A stretch of 64,000 nt of DNA from Bacteroidota bacterium (GTDB lineage Bacteria > Bacteroidota > Bacteroidia > AKYH767-A > OLB10). Below are positions 23,934-32,586 of this stretch, piece by piece; position 1 is the stretch's first letter, and every line of letters starts with the position of its first letter. The stretch spans positions 133,702 to 197,701 of the forward strand of contig JADKJB010000004.1 in NCBI GenBank assembly GCA_016722525.1. The letters are read 5' to 3'. The notes beneath the pieces were generated by a model, which saw nothing but the letters and a program-made list of their open reading frames with translations, had not been told where the DNA came from and did no database searches. Position numbers and translations under genes: made by a program.

Positions 23934-24665
23934 ATGAATAAAACCATCGACGTTTGTTTTTCTCCTGCTTTGTTTAATCTATACGATTCACAAGATAGTA
24001 TAGTAGTAGTAATAGATATCCTTAGAGCAACAGCATCAATGTGTGTTGCATTTCAGAATGGAGTTAAGAGTATTGTTCCGGTAGCAACTGTTGAAGAGTC
24101 ACTGGCATATCGTAAGAAGGGTTTCCTTGTTGGCGCTGAAAGAAAAGGTGAAATGGTTGAGGGCTTTGATTTGGGTAATTCGCCATTTAGCTATATGGAT
24201 CCCATTGTTCGTAATCGTGATATTGCGCTTACAACCACAAATGGAACACAAGCGATTCAGACCGCACGAAATGCCTATCAGATTGCAATTGGTTCTTTTC
24301 TGAATTTAGATGCACTTTGTCAATGGTTAATAACGCAGGATAGAAATATTATTTTACTCTGTTCCGGTTGGAAGAATGCTTTTAATTTTGAAGATACACT
24401 TTTTGCCGGTGCAGTTGTTCAAAAATTACTTCCATTCTATGCACTCACTTATCACCGCGATTCAGCACTTGCTGCCATGCATTTGTATGATCTTGCAAAA
24501 GAGGATCTTTATGGATTTCTTGAAAAATCTTCCCACCGCAAAAGATTAGAAAAATTGCAAATTGAAGATGATATTGTTTTTTGTCTTACCCCAAATCAAA
24601 CTGATGTTATACCTGTAATGGTAGGTGATGCCATTTATAATTTGAATGTACTTCAGTCGTTGTGA
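23934..24665 (+). CDS. comB: 2-phosphosulfolactate phosphatase
   Basis: 243 residues, full length ComB. Motifs seen: VVVIDILRATASMCVAFQNG, LVGAERKGEMVEGFDLGNSP, ALTTTNGTQAI and LCSGWKNAFNFEDTLFAGA, all hallmarks of the Mg-dependent ComB phosphatase family. ComB hydrolyses 2-phospho-3-sulfolactate, a step to coenzyme M in archaea; in bacteria the homologue is linked to sulfonate or sulfolactate metabolism, and in Bacteroidota its physiological role is unclear. A TACCTTTG element occurs at 23799-23806. Followed immediately by the heptamer array. Confidence 0.94.
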   Translation: MNKTIDVCFSPALFNLYDSQDSIVVVIDILRATASMCVAFQNGVKSIVPVATVEESLAYRKKGFLVGAERKGEMVEGFDLGNSPFSYMDPIVRNRDIALTTTNGTQAIQTARNAYQIAIGSFLNLDALCQWLITQDRNIILLCSGWKNAFNFEDTLFAGAVVQKLLPFYALTYHRDSALAAMHLYDLAKEDLYGFLEKSSHRKRLEKLQIEDDIVFCLTPNQTDVIPVMVGDAIYNLNVLQSL

Positions 24666-24669
24666 AAAA

Positions 24670-24802
24670 GTAGCCAGTAACCAGTAACCAGTAACCAGTA
24701 ACCAGTAACCAGTAACCAGGAGCATGTAGCATGTAGCCAGTAGCCAGTAGCCAGTAGCCAGTAGCCAGTAGCCAGTAGCCAGTAGCCAGTAGCAAGTAGC
24801 CA
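24670..24802 (+). repeat. 19-unit heptamer array (GTARCCA)
   Basis: 133 bp in unbroken 7-bp register: GTAGCCA, six GTAACCA, GGAGCAT, GTAGCAT, eight GTAGCCA, GTAGCAA, GTAGCCA. Blocks of identical units show local expansion. It begins 5 bp after the comB stop. The minus strand is open through it (LLATGYW-type repeats), but this is a by-product of 7-bp units read in three phases. Confidence 0.97.
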
Positions 24803-24850
24803 GTGATTTTTTTATTGTGTTAAATTTACTTTTTTGTAGATTTTTTAATA

Positions 24851-24885
24851 GACTTTTTAATGACTTTTTCAATGACCTTTTTAAT
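24851..24885 (+). repeat. Degenerate dodecamer block (GACTTTTTCAAT)
   Basis: Three consecutive 11-12-bp units: GACTTTTTAAT, GACTTTTTCAAT, GACCTTTTTAAT. The middle unit recurs exactly at 37000-37011, directly after another heptamer array. Confidence 0.8.
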
Positions 24886-24901
24886 GACCCTTTGAACCAT
24901 T

Positions 24902-24981
24902 GAATCAGCAACTGAATCAGCAACTGAATTAACAACTGAATCAACAACTGAATCAACAACTGAATTAACAACTGAATTAAC
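24902..24981 (+). repeat. Dodecamer array (GAATCAGCAACT-like)
   Basis: Six complete 12-bp units and one partial: GAATCAGCAACT twice, GAATTAACAACT, GAATCAACAACT twice, GAATTAACAACT, then GAATTAAC. It ends 21 bp before the downstream gene start. Because 12 is a multiple of three, the minus strand reads as a tetrapeptide repeat (D/N-S-V-V/A). Confidence 0.95.
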
Positions 24982-25002
24982 TTTTTTTAAACCCCTTTTC
25001 CC

Positions 25003-25983
25003 ATGAAACAACTATTCAAAATTTTTCTTCTTGCATTAATCATCTTTATGATCGCCATTTACACATTAACAGCCTGGGGCTTTTGGAGCCATCAGCGTAT
25101 AAACAGAATGGCAGTGTTTGCATTACCTCCTGAAATGTTCGGGTTTTATAAGTACCATATCGACTATTTGACCACGCACGCTGTGGATCCTGATAAAAGA
25201 AGATATGCAGTAGAAGGTGAAGCAGCTTGTCATTTTATTGATTTGGATAGGTACGGAAAAAATCCATTCGATAGTATACCGCAATATTGGAACGATGCAG
25301 TCGCAAAATATACTGAGGATACATTGATGGCACATGGAATTGTTCCATGGCATATTGAAAAAATGATGTTTCGGTTAACTAATGCATTTAAACAAAAGGA
25401 TTTTGAAAAAATACTAAAGTATTCTGGCGATATAGGTCATTACATTGGCGACGCTCATGTGCCATTGCATTGTACTCAAAATTACAACGGTCAACTTACA
25501 AATCAACATGGAATACATGGATTTTGGGAATCACGTGTTCCTGAATTGATCGGTGAGGAATATGATTTTATTACCGGAAGATGCCGGTATATCAAAAATC
25601 CATTGAAAGAAGCCTGGCGTATAGTCAAGGATAGTTATAATGCTCATGATTCTGTTTTAGACTTTGAACGAGAACTGAGTAGTAAATTTCCTGCTGACAG
25701 AAAATATTCCTACATTCAAAAAGGAAATGTTATGATGAAAGTTCATTCAGAAGAGTATGCTAAAGCCTATGATAAAATGTTAAATAGCATGGCTGAAAGA
25801 AGAATGAGGGAATCTATTATTTTAGTGGCTTCTTTTTGGTATACAGCATGGATCAATTCCGGTCAGCCGGATCTTGGTGAGTTGTCAGGAAAGGATTTTT
25901 CTGAGGCTACTATTGAGCAAATGAAAAAAGAGGAAATAGATTGGAATAATGGAACACTTAAGGTAAAAGGACACGACGAGTGA
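25003..25983 (+). CDS. Zinc-dependent phospholipase C / S1-P1 nuclease-fold exported hydrolase
   Basis: 326 residues. N-terminal membrane/export segment (about 5-25) followed directly by AWGFWSHQRIN, where a Trp and nearby His would be the first zinc ligands after processing. Later ligand motifs: HFIDLDRYG, GHYIGDAHVPLHCTQNYNG and HGIHGFWESRVPEL, matching the tri-zinc site (H-x3-D, H-x9-13-E patterns) shared by phospholipase C and S1/P1 nucleases. Substrate (phospholipid or nucleic acid) cannot be decided. The gene sits alone between two composite repeat arrays that end 21 bp before its ATG and start 4 bp after its TGA. Confidence 0.82.
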   Translation: MKQLFKIFLLALIIFMIAIYTLTAWGFWSHQRINRMAVFALPPEMFGFYKYHIDYLTTHAVDPDKRRYAVEGEAACHFIDLDRYGKNPFDSIPQYWNDAVAKYTEDTLMAHGIVPWHIEKMMFRLTNAFKQKDFEKILKYSGDIGHYIGDAHVPLHCTQNYNGQLTNQHGIHGFWESRVPELIGEEYDFITGRCRYIKNPLKEAWRIVKDSYNAHDSVLDFERELSSKFPADRKYSYIQKGNVMMKVHSEEYAKAYDKMLNSMAERRMRESIILVASFWYTAWINSGQPDLGELSGKDFSEATIEQMKKEEIDWNNGTLKVKGHDE

Positions 25984-25987
25984 AAAA

Positions 25988-26029
25988 CGGGAATGTAAAA
26001 TGTAGAATTTAAAATGTAGAATGTAAAAT
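25988..26029 (+). repeat. Short heptamer array (GTARAAT)
   Basis: Six 7-bp units in register: CGGGAAT, GTAAAAT, GTAGAAT, TTAAAAT, GTAGAAT, GTAAAAT. The same CGGGAAT-GTAAAAT start occurs in the 36901 array. Confidence 0.92.
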
Positions 26030-26139
26030 TAATTGCATCATGCTTGAAAATACCGAAGGACGAAAAATGCAGCAGCAGTTAGTTCTGTGCAAAAATAAAT
26101 ATTCCAATTACAAAATATTCACTCACTTAATAAACTATC

Positions 26140-26217
26140 GAATATGCAACCGAATCACCCACCGAATTACCCACTGAATAAACCACTGTATCACCCATCG
26201 AATCCACAATCGAATCT
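26140..26217 (+). repeat. Degenerate dodecamer array (GAATNACCCACY)
   Basis: Six 12-bp units in register and a partial: GAATATGCAACC, GAATCACCCACC, GAATTACCCACT, GAATAAACCACT, GTATCACCCATC, GAATCCACAATC, GAATCT. It has the same length, phase and GAAT start as the array at 24902-24981. Confidence 0.88.
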
Positions 26218-26219
26218 TT

Positions 26220-26227
26220 TATCTTTG
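26220..26227 (+). promoter_or_regulatory. -7 promoter box for the methyltransferase gene
   Basis: TATCTTTG, exact TAnnTTTG, 15 nt before the ATG at 26243, immediately at the edge of the dodecamer array; the -33 region would lie inside the repeats. Confidence 0.5.
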
Positions 26228-26242
26228 TAAAAAATTCAATTT

Positions 26243-27025
26243 ATGCAACGCCCGAAAAACTACCTCGAATACAACCGTAACGCATGGAATCATCAGGTGA
26301 AATCGGGTAACCGTTGGACCTTGCCATTTAGTGATGAGGTTATTGAGAATGCAAGAAATGGTGAGTGGGAAGTTGTGCTTACTCCGCATAGAGTCATTCC
26401 ACACGATTAGTTTAAAGCCCCTGGAAAAAAAATTCTTGGTTTAGCTTCTGCCGGAGGACAACAATGTCCGGTTTTAGCTGCTGCGGGCTTCGATGTGACC
26501 GTTTTCGATAACTCACAAGGTCAGCTGGATCAGGATACCGCCATGGCAGAAAAGCATCATCTCAACATAAAAACTGTTCAAGGTGATATGGCTGACTTAT
26601 CAGTTTTTGCTGATGAGACCTTTGACTTGGTTTTTAATCCTTGTTCTACCGGCTTTGTGCCTGATGTGGCTGCAGTCTACAAAGAAGCTTCGCGAGTGCT
26701 GAAAAAAGGCGGTGTATTCATGACCGGATTTACTAAACCTGTGTACTATCTCTTTGATGTAAAACTGGTTGAAGAGGGTATTTTTACGCTCAAATATTCA
26801 ACTCCCTATTCTGATCTTGAATCTCTGAACGATGAGGAGCTGGATATGTTTGTAAGTAAAAATGAACCAGTTGTTTTTGGTCATTCACTGGAAGCTTTTA
26901 TTGACGGACAATTGCAAGCTGGACTTACACTTACCAATTTGTTCGAAGACAGTTGGGGAGAAAATAACCCAATTGATAAGTATTTCCCGGCTTTTGTAGG
27001 TACCAGAGCCGTTAAAATTGGCTAA
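26243..27025 (+). CDS. Class I SAM-dependent methyltransferase with in-frame TAG at 26408
   Basis: 260 codons if read through. N-terminal NRNAWNHQVKSGNRWTLPFS, then after the stop FKAPGKKILGLASAGGQQCPVLAA (motif I, SAM glycine loop), VFDNSQGQLDQD (acidic ribose ligand), FDLVFNPCSTGFVPD and ASRVLKKGGVFMTGF. In this family the residue at the stop is normally Trp (a WF pair preceding the K-G-K-K-I-L strand), so TGG-to-TAG is the likely change. Without read-through the N-terminal 55 codons would be separated from the catalytic domain. Substrate unknown. Confidence 0.85.
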
Positions 27026-27082
27026 TAGCGACTAATAGCACTATTACTTCACATCCGGGTGTGTTTAAGTTCCCATCTTTGG

Positions 27083-27114
27083 TTGCAATGCATCTGAACT
27101 TATCCTTACTTTTG
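27083..27114 (+). promoter_or_regulatory. aspA: Promoter of aspA (-33 TTG and -7 TAnnTTTG)
   Basis: TTG at 27083-27085, a 21-bp spacer and TACTTTTG at 27107-27114, i.e. the complete Bacteroidota sigma-factor pattern, 17 nt before the ATG. Confidence 0.6.
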
Positions 27115-27131
27115 AGTCTTAATTTTGAACT

Positions 27132-28544
27132 ATGGGATCTGAAAAGTATAGGTTAGAGCATGATTTTCTGGGTGAAAAGGAAATCCCGGCCAATGCGTAT
27201 TATGGAATTCAAACTTTAAGAGCTATCGAGAATTTTAGTATAACCCGACTTCCGATCTCCAGAGAGCCGTTATTAATTAAATCGTTTGGTTTTGTTAAAA
27301 AAGCTGCAGCTATGGCCAATCGTGACTGTGGAGTTATTACAAAGGAAGTAGCAGATGCTGTCATTTATGGATCTGAGAAGTTGATAGAGGGCTCATTTTT
27401 GGATCAGTTCATAACAGATATGATTCAAGGGGGTGCCGGCACTTCATGCAATATGAATGTGAATGAAGTGATCGCTAATATTGGTTTAGAGCACATGGGA
27501 AAAATTAAGGGTGATTACGATTTCCTCCATCCTAATAATCATGTGAATTGTTCCCAATCAACCAATGATGCCTATCCCACAGCTTTTCGAATAGCCCTTT
27601 ACAAAAAAATAGAAGTTTTTATTCAATCCATGCAACAGGTTCAAAATGCATTTGCCAAAAAAGGCAATGAGTTTAAGGATATTCTTAAAATGGGCCGTAC
27701 GCAATTGCAGGATGCAGTTCCAATGACCCTGGGTGTTGAATTTAGAAGTTATGCAACCACCATTGGGGAAGATATTCAACGTATGCGTGAGGTTCAACGA
27801 TTGGTCACTGAAATAAATATGGGTGCTACAGCTATCGGCACCGGAATTAATGCTCCTGAAGGTTATGCCGAAAAAGTAACCCGCTATTTGGCTGCTATTA
27901 CAGGATTGCCTTTAACACTCTCCCCTGATTTAATTGAAGCAACTGTTGATACCGGTGCCTATCTCCAGATTTCAGGTACATTAAAACGTTGCGCCGTTAA
28001 GTTGTCAAAAATATGTAATGATTTACGATTACTCTCCTCTGGCCCACGTACCGGATTCAATGAAATTAATCTTCCTCAAATGCAACCCGGTTCATCTATC
28101 ATGCCGGGCAAAGTGAATCCTGTAATTCCTGAGGTGCTGAATCAGGTATGTTTTTATGTTGCCGGTGCAGATACTACAATTACCATGGCTTGTGAAGCCG
28201 GTCAGCTGCAGTTAAATGTTATGGAACCGGTAATTGCATTCAGTCTTTTTACTTCTTTGGAATATATGACAAATGCTTGCGACACGCTTTCTGAAAAATG
28301 TATAACTGGTATAACTGCTAATCACGAAGTTTGTTATTCTCATGTGATGAATAGTGTTGGAATTGTAACCTCATTAAATCCTATTCTTGGGTATGAAAAA
28401 TGTTCTGCCATAGCTAAAGAAGCATTGCAAACAGGCAAAACCATTCAGCAAATTGTGGTTGAAGAACAAAATTTAATTTCGATGGAAAAGTGGAACGAAA
28501 TATATTCCATTGAGAATATGATTTCTCCTAAATTTATTATTTGA
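27132..28544 (+). CDS. aspA: Aspartate ammonia-lyase
   Basis: 470 residues, full length member of the aspartase/fumarase superfamily, converting aspartate to fumarate and ammonia. Seen: EHDFLGEKEIPANAYYGIQT at the N-terminus, QGGAGTSCNMNVNEV, NHVNCSQSTNDAYPTAFR, GRTQLQDAVPMTLG and the signature loop GSSIMPGKVNPVIPEVLNQV with the catalytic Ser. The N-terminal and TSCNMN features favour aspartase over class II fumarase. Own promoter upstream; monocistronic or followed by the Sua5 gene 98 bp downstream. Confidence 0.94.
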   Translation: MGSEKYRLEHDFLGEKEIPANAYYGIQTLRAIENFSITRLPISREPLLIKSFGFVKKAAAMANRDCGVITKEVADAVIYGSEKLIEGSFLDQFITDMIQGGAGTSCNMNVNEVIANIGLEHMGKIKGDYDFLHPNNHVNCSQSTNDAYPTAFRIALYKKIEVFIQSMQQVQNAFAKKGNEFKDILKMGRTQLQDAVPMTLGVEFRSYATTIGEDIQRMREVQRLVTEINMGATAIGTGINAPEGYAEKVTRYLAAITGLPLTLSPDLIEATVDTGAYLQISGTLKRCAVKLSKICNDLRLLSSGPRTGFNEINLPQMQPGSSIMPGKVNPVIPEVLNQVCFYVAGADTTITMACEAGQLQLNVMEPVIAFSLFTSLEYMTNACDTLSEKCITGITANHEVCYSHVMNSVGIVTSLNPILGYEKCSAIAKEALQTGKTIQQIVVEEQNLISMEKWNEIYSIENMISPKFII

Positions 28545-28642
28545 AAAGCCTTTAAATCAGCTGTCAATTATAGGGGTCTATAAAATGTTTCTTTAAATCC
28601 AAGCCAAGAAAATATAGCGGAATGTTTCTGCAAAGTAATTGA

Positions 28643-29611
28643 ATGAATACAACTATTGGTACTGATATTATTAAAGCAGGCATTGTTCTTAAACAAGGTG
28701 GACTGGTTGCAATACCTACTGAAACGGTTTATGGGCTAGCTGCAAATGCACTGGATGAGCGTGCTGTGATGCAAATTTTTAAAACTAAAACAGACCTGAA
28801 TTTGATCCTTTAATAGTTCATGTTTCCAGGTATTGCAGAAGTTGAAAAATACGTGGATGAAATTCCATCAGCTGCCCGGCAGTTGATGCAAAAATTCTGG
28901 CCCGGGCCGCTTACAATATTGCTGAAAAAAAAATCGATCATTCCGGATTTGGTAACTTCGGGACTGGATACCGTTGCAGTACGTATGCCCAATCATGCCT
29001 TAACATTGGAACTTTTAAAAGTGCTCGATTTTCCTTTGGCTGCTCCAAGTGCAAATCCGTTTGGATACATAAGCCCTACCACTGCTCAGCATGTAGCCGA
29101 TCAGTTAGGTGGTAAACTGGAATATATTCTTGATGGTGGTCCTTGTCAAGTTGGAATTGAGTCAACCATCGTTGGTTTTGAAAATGAGTTGTTGGTAGTT
29201 TACCGTTTGGGTGGTACTACAGTGAATGAAATTAGTGCTGTTGCAGGAGAAATTATTTTGGCTCCTAATTCATCTTCCAACCCAAGCGCACCAGGAATGC
29301 TCATGAGTCATTATGCTCCTTCCAAACCACTTTATTTTGGTGATCTGAAAGCGTTGATGAAACAACATGACAAAGCTAATTTTGCTATACTTTGTTTTTC
29401 AGGAAAGGAATTGCCTGATGAAATACAAGCAAAGTTGATTTTCCGGCTTTCTCCGGAAGGAAAAATGGAAGAAGCTGCACGTAATTTATTTGCAGCTTTG
29501 CGTCAGCTGGATCGCGCATCTGTAGATTGTATTTTGGCAGAGCAGTTTCCTGATATTGGTTTGGGAAAAGCAATTAATGATCGTTTGTTGCGTGCTTCTG
29601 TGCGCAACTAA
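28643..29611 (+). CDS. Threonylcarbamoyl-AMP synthase (Sua5/YrdC), two compensating frameshifts
   Basis: Makes L-threonylcarbamoyl-AMP for t6A37 of tRNA. From ATG 28643: GGLVAIPTETVYGLAANALDE. One A is missing in the run 28787-28790 and one extra A sits at 28828; with both corrected the frame reads IFKTKNRPEFDPLIVHVSGIAEVEKY, then FWPGPLTILLKKK, TVAVRMPNH and FPLAAPSANPFGYISPT (the YrdC active-site region). Because the two changes cancel, both ends share one frame. The C-terminal Sua5 extension is present (total about 322 aa; SAPGMLMSHYAPSKP linker). An essential-type gene, so sequencing errors are likelier than decay. Confidence 0.9.
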
Positions 29612-29624
29612 GTGTTATCAGTTT

Positions 29625-30344
29625 TTAAAATATCCGTAAAGCCAGGCCGAGTAAAGTATTTACAGTAGCTACATTTTGGTAAACAGTTGTGCCCTGATTG
29701 CCATTGCCCTGATAATTTTGAAGTATAAAAGTGGGCCGTGCTCTTTGGTATTCTACATGTGCCATAATACTCATTCGTGGCGATACGTGATAACGGACCC
29801 CGGTTCCTAAAGAAATAGAAATTGAACTTCCCACCTCCGATTCCCTTGTTTCACTCTGGCCGGTGTTATTCTGAGTTACAGTTTGCTTCGGTGAGACAGC
29901 AATGATGAAACCAGTTAAAAATCTAAAATCAATATCAAGATTTTTTAATGGGATTGAAACAAACGGACCCACATGAAATCCACCAAAGCCCCACCTGGAA
30001 GAAGAAACAGTGAATTGTCCGCCGTATTCCTGAGCATAATTATCAGCTAATTCCTGCACATCCATTCGGAGCGAAGAACCCTTGATGGTAGCAGAAATAC
30101 CAAAATTTGGAACGAATTTTATTCCAAAATCAATCACTGAAAGCTGAAAACCTTGTCTGGCAAAACCAGCTTGTTGATTGGTCCATTCCCGATCACCAAA
30201 ATTACCAACAGGAAAACTGGGGCCAAAATAAACACCTAAATAGCCTTTTCGTTGTTTTTGTTTTTCCCCTGCTGTTTCATTACTTTTTTGGGCATACATA
30301 CACGAAGAAAACAATAGCAAAAAACACACTAACAGATATCTCAT
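29625..30344 (-). CDS. Exported outer-membrane beta-barrel-like protein, function unknown
   Basis: 239 residues with signal peptide MRYLLVCFLLLFSSCMYAQ. The mature part alternates short amphipathic strands with glycines and aromatic residues (GYLGVYFGPSFPVGNF, VIDFGIKFVPNFGISATIKG, WGFGGFHVGPFVSIPL, ISLGTGVRYHVSPRMSIMAHVEY) and ends in a C-terminal strand with terminal Phe (LLGLALRIF), the usual outer-membrane barrel signature. No specific family recognised. Convergent with the Sua5 gene, 13 bp apart. Confidence 0.8.
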   Translation of the reverse strand: MRYLLVCFLLLFSSCMYAQKSNETAGEKQKQRKGYLGVYFGPSFPVGNFGDREWTNQQAGFARQGFQLSVIDFGIKFVPNFGISATIKGSSLRMDVQELADNYAQEYGGQFTVSSSRWGFGGFHVGPFVSIPLKNLDIDFRFLTGFIIAVSPKQTVTQNNTGQSETRESEVGSSISISLGTGVRYHVSPRMSIMAHVEYQRARPTFILQNYQGNGNQGTTVYQNVATVNTLLGLALRIF

Positions 30345-30555
30345 GATTGGTCTATTTGATACTGCTAATATAGGATTTTGTTTTGAAAATTCAAATTTGC
30401 CGTAATCCCTAACCTGAAGATGGTAATAAATGGCTAGTTACCATTTGGCACTTTCTGTTTCAAAGTGAAAAATTAGTATCTGCTCTGTTATTACAAAGAT
30501 TCAATATCGTTTATCGTTGACAATTTCTTATAAAAAGGAAATACAGTAATTAAAG

Positions 30556-31285
30556 TCATGAAATTCCATCGAGTTTATTCCGGAGCCAGAATGCAACTTT
30601 AACAAGCAGTATTAGCGCCGGCACTTCAACAAGTGGACCAATAACTCCTGTAAAGGCTTGTCCGCTGTTTATACCAAAAACTCCAATTGCTACGGCAATA
30701 GCAAGTTCAAAATTATTACCTGTTGCTGTAAATGAAATGGCAGTGTTTTTAGAATAATCGGCACCCAGTTTTTTTCCTGCCAGGAAAGAAATTAGAAACA
30801 TCAAAGCAAAATAAATTAGAAGTGGAACGGCTATTCGGATCGCATCTTTTGGTATGGACACAATCATGTTACCCTTCAAACTAAACATAACAAGAATGGT
30901 AAACAACAGTGCCACAAGTGTGATGGGACTAATGAATGGAATAAACTTTAGCGTATACCAGTCATCGCCTTTCAGCTTGCGCAGAGAATAGCGTGTTAAA
31001 AACCCGGCAAAGAAAGGAATTCCCAGAAAAATTAATACACTCTCAGTAATTTGACCAATACTGATATTTATATCCATACTTTGAATCCCAAAAAAGGGTG
31101 GGAGCACAGTAATGAAAATCCATGCAAATAAACTTAAAAGAATTGATAAATGTTACTGATTCAGGAATGAAATATCCGATGGAAACACCAATTCCCATAG
31201 CAACAAAAATCCATAAAGTGAGAAAACGGTCGATGAAGCTCAACCGTTTTCTGTTAGTTGCAGGATTGCAATTTTCAACACTCAG
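30556..31285 (-). pseudogene. ACR3-family arsenite efflux permease with internal deletion
   Basis: The ends match ACR3: SFIDRFLTLWIFVAMGIGVSIGYF (TM1) at the N-terminus, and AWIFITVLPPFFGIQ through SPITLVALLFTILVMFSLKG, GNNFELAIAVAIGVFGINSGQAFTGVIGPLVEVP at the C-terminus. The join at about 31130-31136 jumps from INSFK directly to the AWIFITV helix and also shifts frame. What is normally between them (the IPIAIGLILMMYPPLAKV, NWIIGPVLMF and GLARCIAMV helices, including the conserved Cys needed for arsenite transport) is absent, roughly 100 codons. Remaining length about 243 codons against about 340-350 expected. No ATG start: CTG at 31283-31285 stands where MSVENCNPA would begin. Last gene of the ars operon, overlapping arsC by 11 bp. 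Confidence 0.82.
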
Positions 31286-31724
31286 AATTGCATTTATGAT
31301 CGCTGTTCACGGATGAAGTTTTCAATTTGTTTTTAATCTCATCCCGCACCAATCGGGTTTTCACTAATTTTTCTTCATGTGTTCCTGTGAATGAGGATGG
31401 ATCATCAAACCACCATGCAAGGCGTTCGGCAATGCCCGGAAATACCGGGCAACTTTCAGCATTCTTAGCATCACAAACCGTAATCACAAAGCGAAACAAC
31501 TTGCCTGCTCTCCAGATATCAAACACATCTTTAACCGGATTTTGTGAAATGTCTATGCCAATTTCACGCATCACTTCAATGGCAAGCGGATTCAGTTTTC
31601 CCGGCTCCAGACCGGCACTTTCGGCAGTATAACGTTCACCACCTAAGTGATTTAAAAATGATTCGGCCATCTGGCTTCTTGCGCTGTTGTGAACGCAAAT
31701 GAATAATACGCTGGTTTTTTCCAT
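31275..31724 (-). CDS. arsC: Arsenate reductase, low-molecular-weight phosphatase type
   Basis: 149 residues. N-terminal C-x5-R loop FICVHNSARSQMAES (Cys10 nucleophile, Arg16), the Asp of the DDPSSF segment as general acid, and the two resolving cysteines in VITVCDAKNAESCPVFPG. This is the thioredoxin-coupled (LMW-PTPase) ArsC class, reducing As(V) to As(III). The tail ends in NSDHKCNSEC. 12 bp after arsM in the operon. Confidence 0.94.
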   Translation of the reverse strand: MEKTSVLFICVHNSARSQMAESFLNHLGGERYTAESAGLEPGKLNPLAIEVMREIGIDISQNPVKDVFDIWRAGKLFRFVITVCDAKNAESCPVFPGIAERLAWWFDDPSSFTGTHEEKLVKTRLVRDEIKNKLKTSSVNSDHKCNSEC

Positions 31725-31736
31725 GGTGTTGTATTT

Positions 31737-32574
31737 TTAGCAGCATCCTCCTCCAGGAGTGCACGTTCCTGCTTTCTCAGCGTAAACTGTGATGCTGAAT
31801 ATTCCTGTTTTGCTGTTTTTGTATTCAGCGATTTCATCCTGTGAAAGATATTGAGAAAGTATTTCATCAGGAACTGTAATCACTTTTTCTTTTTGAATTT
31901 TAATGTTTGTAAATCCATGTTGTTTGATGAGATCCAGATACTCTTCTTTTTGAATGGCTCCAGAAACACAACCTGCATACATTTCGGCAGTTTGTTGAAT
32001 TTTAGAAGGCAGAGTTCCAACCAAAACAATATCCGAAATGCTAAAATGTCCTCCCGGTTTCATCACCCTGTTGATCTCACAGAATGCGGCAGCTTTATCG
32101 GGCACCAGATTCAAAACACAGTTACTCACCACTACATCGGCAGTATTGGCAGTGACAGGCATTTTTTCGATATCGCCCAAACGAAATTCCACGTTGTTGT
32201 AATTTAGTTTTTCAGCGTTCTCACGGGCTTTGTCAATCATTGCGGGTGTCATGTCAATACCGATTACCTTTCCCGATTCACCGGTTTCAGCACGGGCAAT
32301 GAAGCAATCATTCCCGGCACCGGAGCCCTAAGTCAATCACAATGTCACCTTTTTTAATTTGTGCGAATTGCGTCGGTAAGCCACAACCTAATCCGAGATC
32401 GGCATTGGGGTCATAACCTTCCATGCCTACATATTCTTCCGACATAATATTATACACTTCACCACATGATCCGGTTGCACCGCAGCATGAAGAGGAATTC
32501 ACCAATTTGTCCTGTGTGGCGATTTCAGAATATTTCTGTTTCACCATTTCTTTTATTTGTTCAGCAGTTTGCAT
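31737..32574 (-). CDS. arsM: Arsenite S-adenosylmethionine methyltransferase, frameshifted at 32326-32328
   Basis: Methylates As(III) to volatile or less-bound methylarsenicals. The first 85 codons hold KQKYSEIA, the Cys cluster SSSCCGATGSCGEVYN and LGLGCGLPTQFAQIKKGD. One extra base in CCC at 32326-32328 breaks the SAM loop; removing it gives VIDLGSGAGNDCFIAR, followed by VIGIDMTPAMIDKAREN, VVVSNCVLNLVPDK, EINRVMKPGGHFSISD and the conserved AGCVSGAIQKEEY Cys. C-terminus ends with GTCTPGGGCC. Intact length about 279 aa. Confidence 0.92.
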
Positions 32575-32586
32575 AATTTTAGTTTT

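Noticed and set aside
24670..24802. CRISPR array
   Set aside because: Units are 7 bp, contiguous and without spacers; no cas genes in the window.
24546..25011. Minus-strand ORFs of 60-141 aa with LLATGYW or VNSVVDSV repeats
   Set aside because: Produced by 7-bp and 12-bp tandem repeats that keep frames open; they also overlap comB or the next gene start. No independent coding evidence.
1625..26410. Reassigned TAG codon
   Set aside because: Only two in-frame TAGs, at positions expecting different residues, while other genes end normally with TAG (for example DUF4199 at 2055-2057).
31327..32207. Plus-strand ORFs across arsC and arsM
   Set aside because: Antisense to well supported ars genes; no family features.
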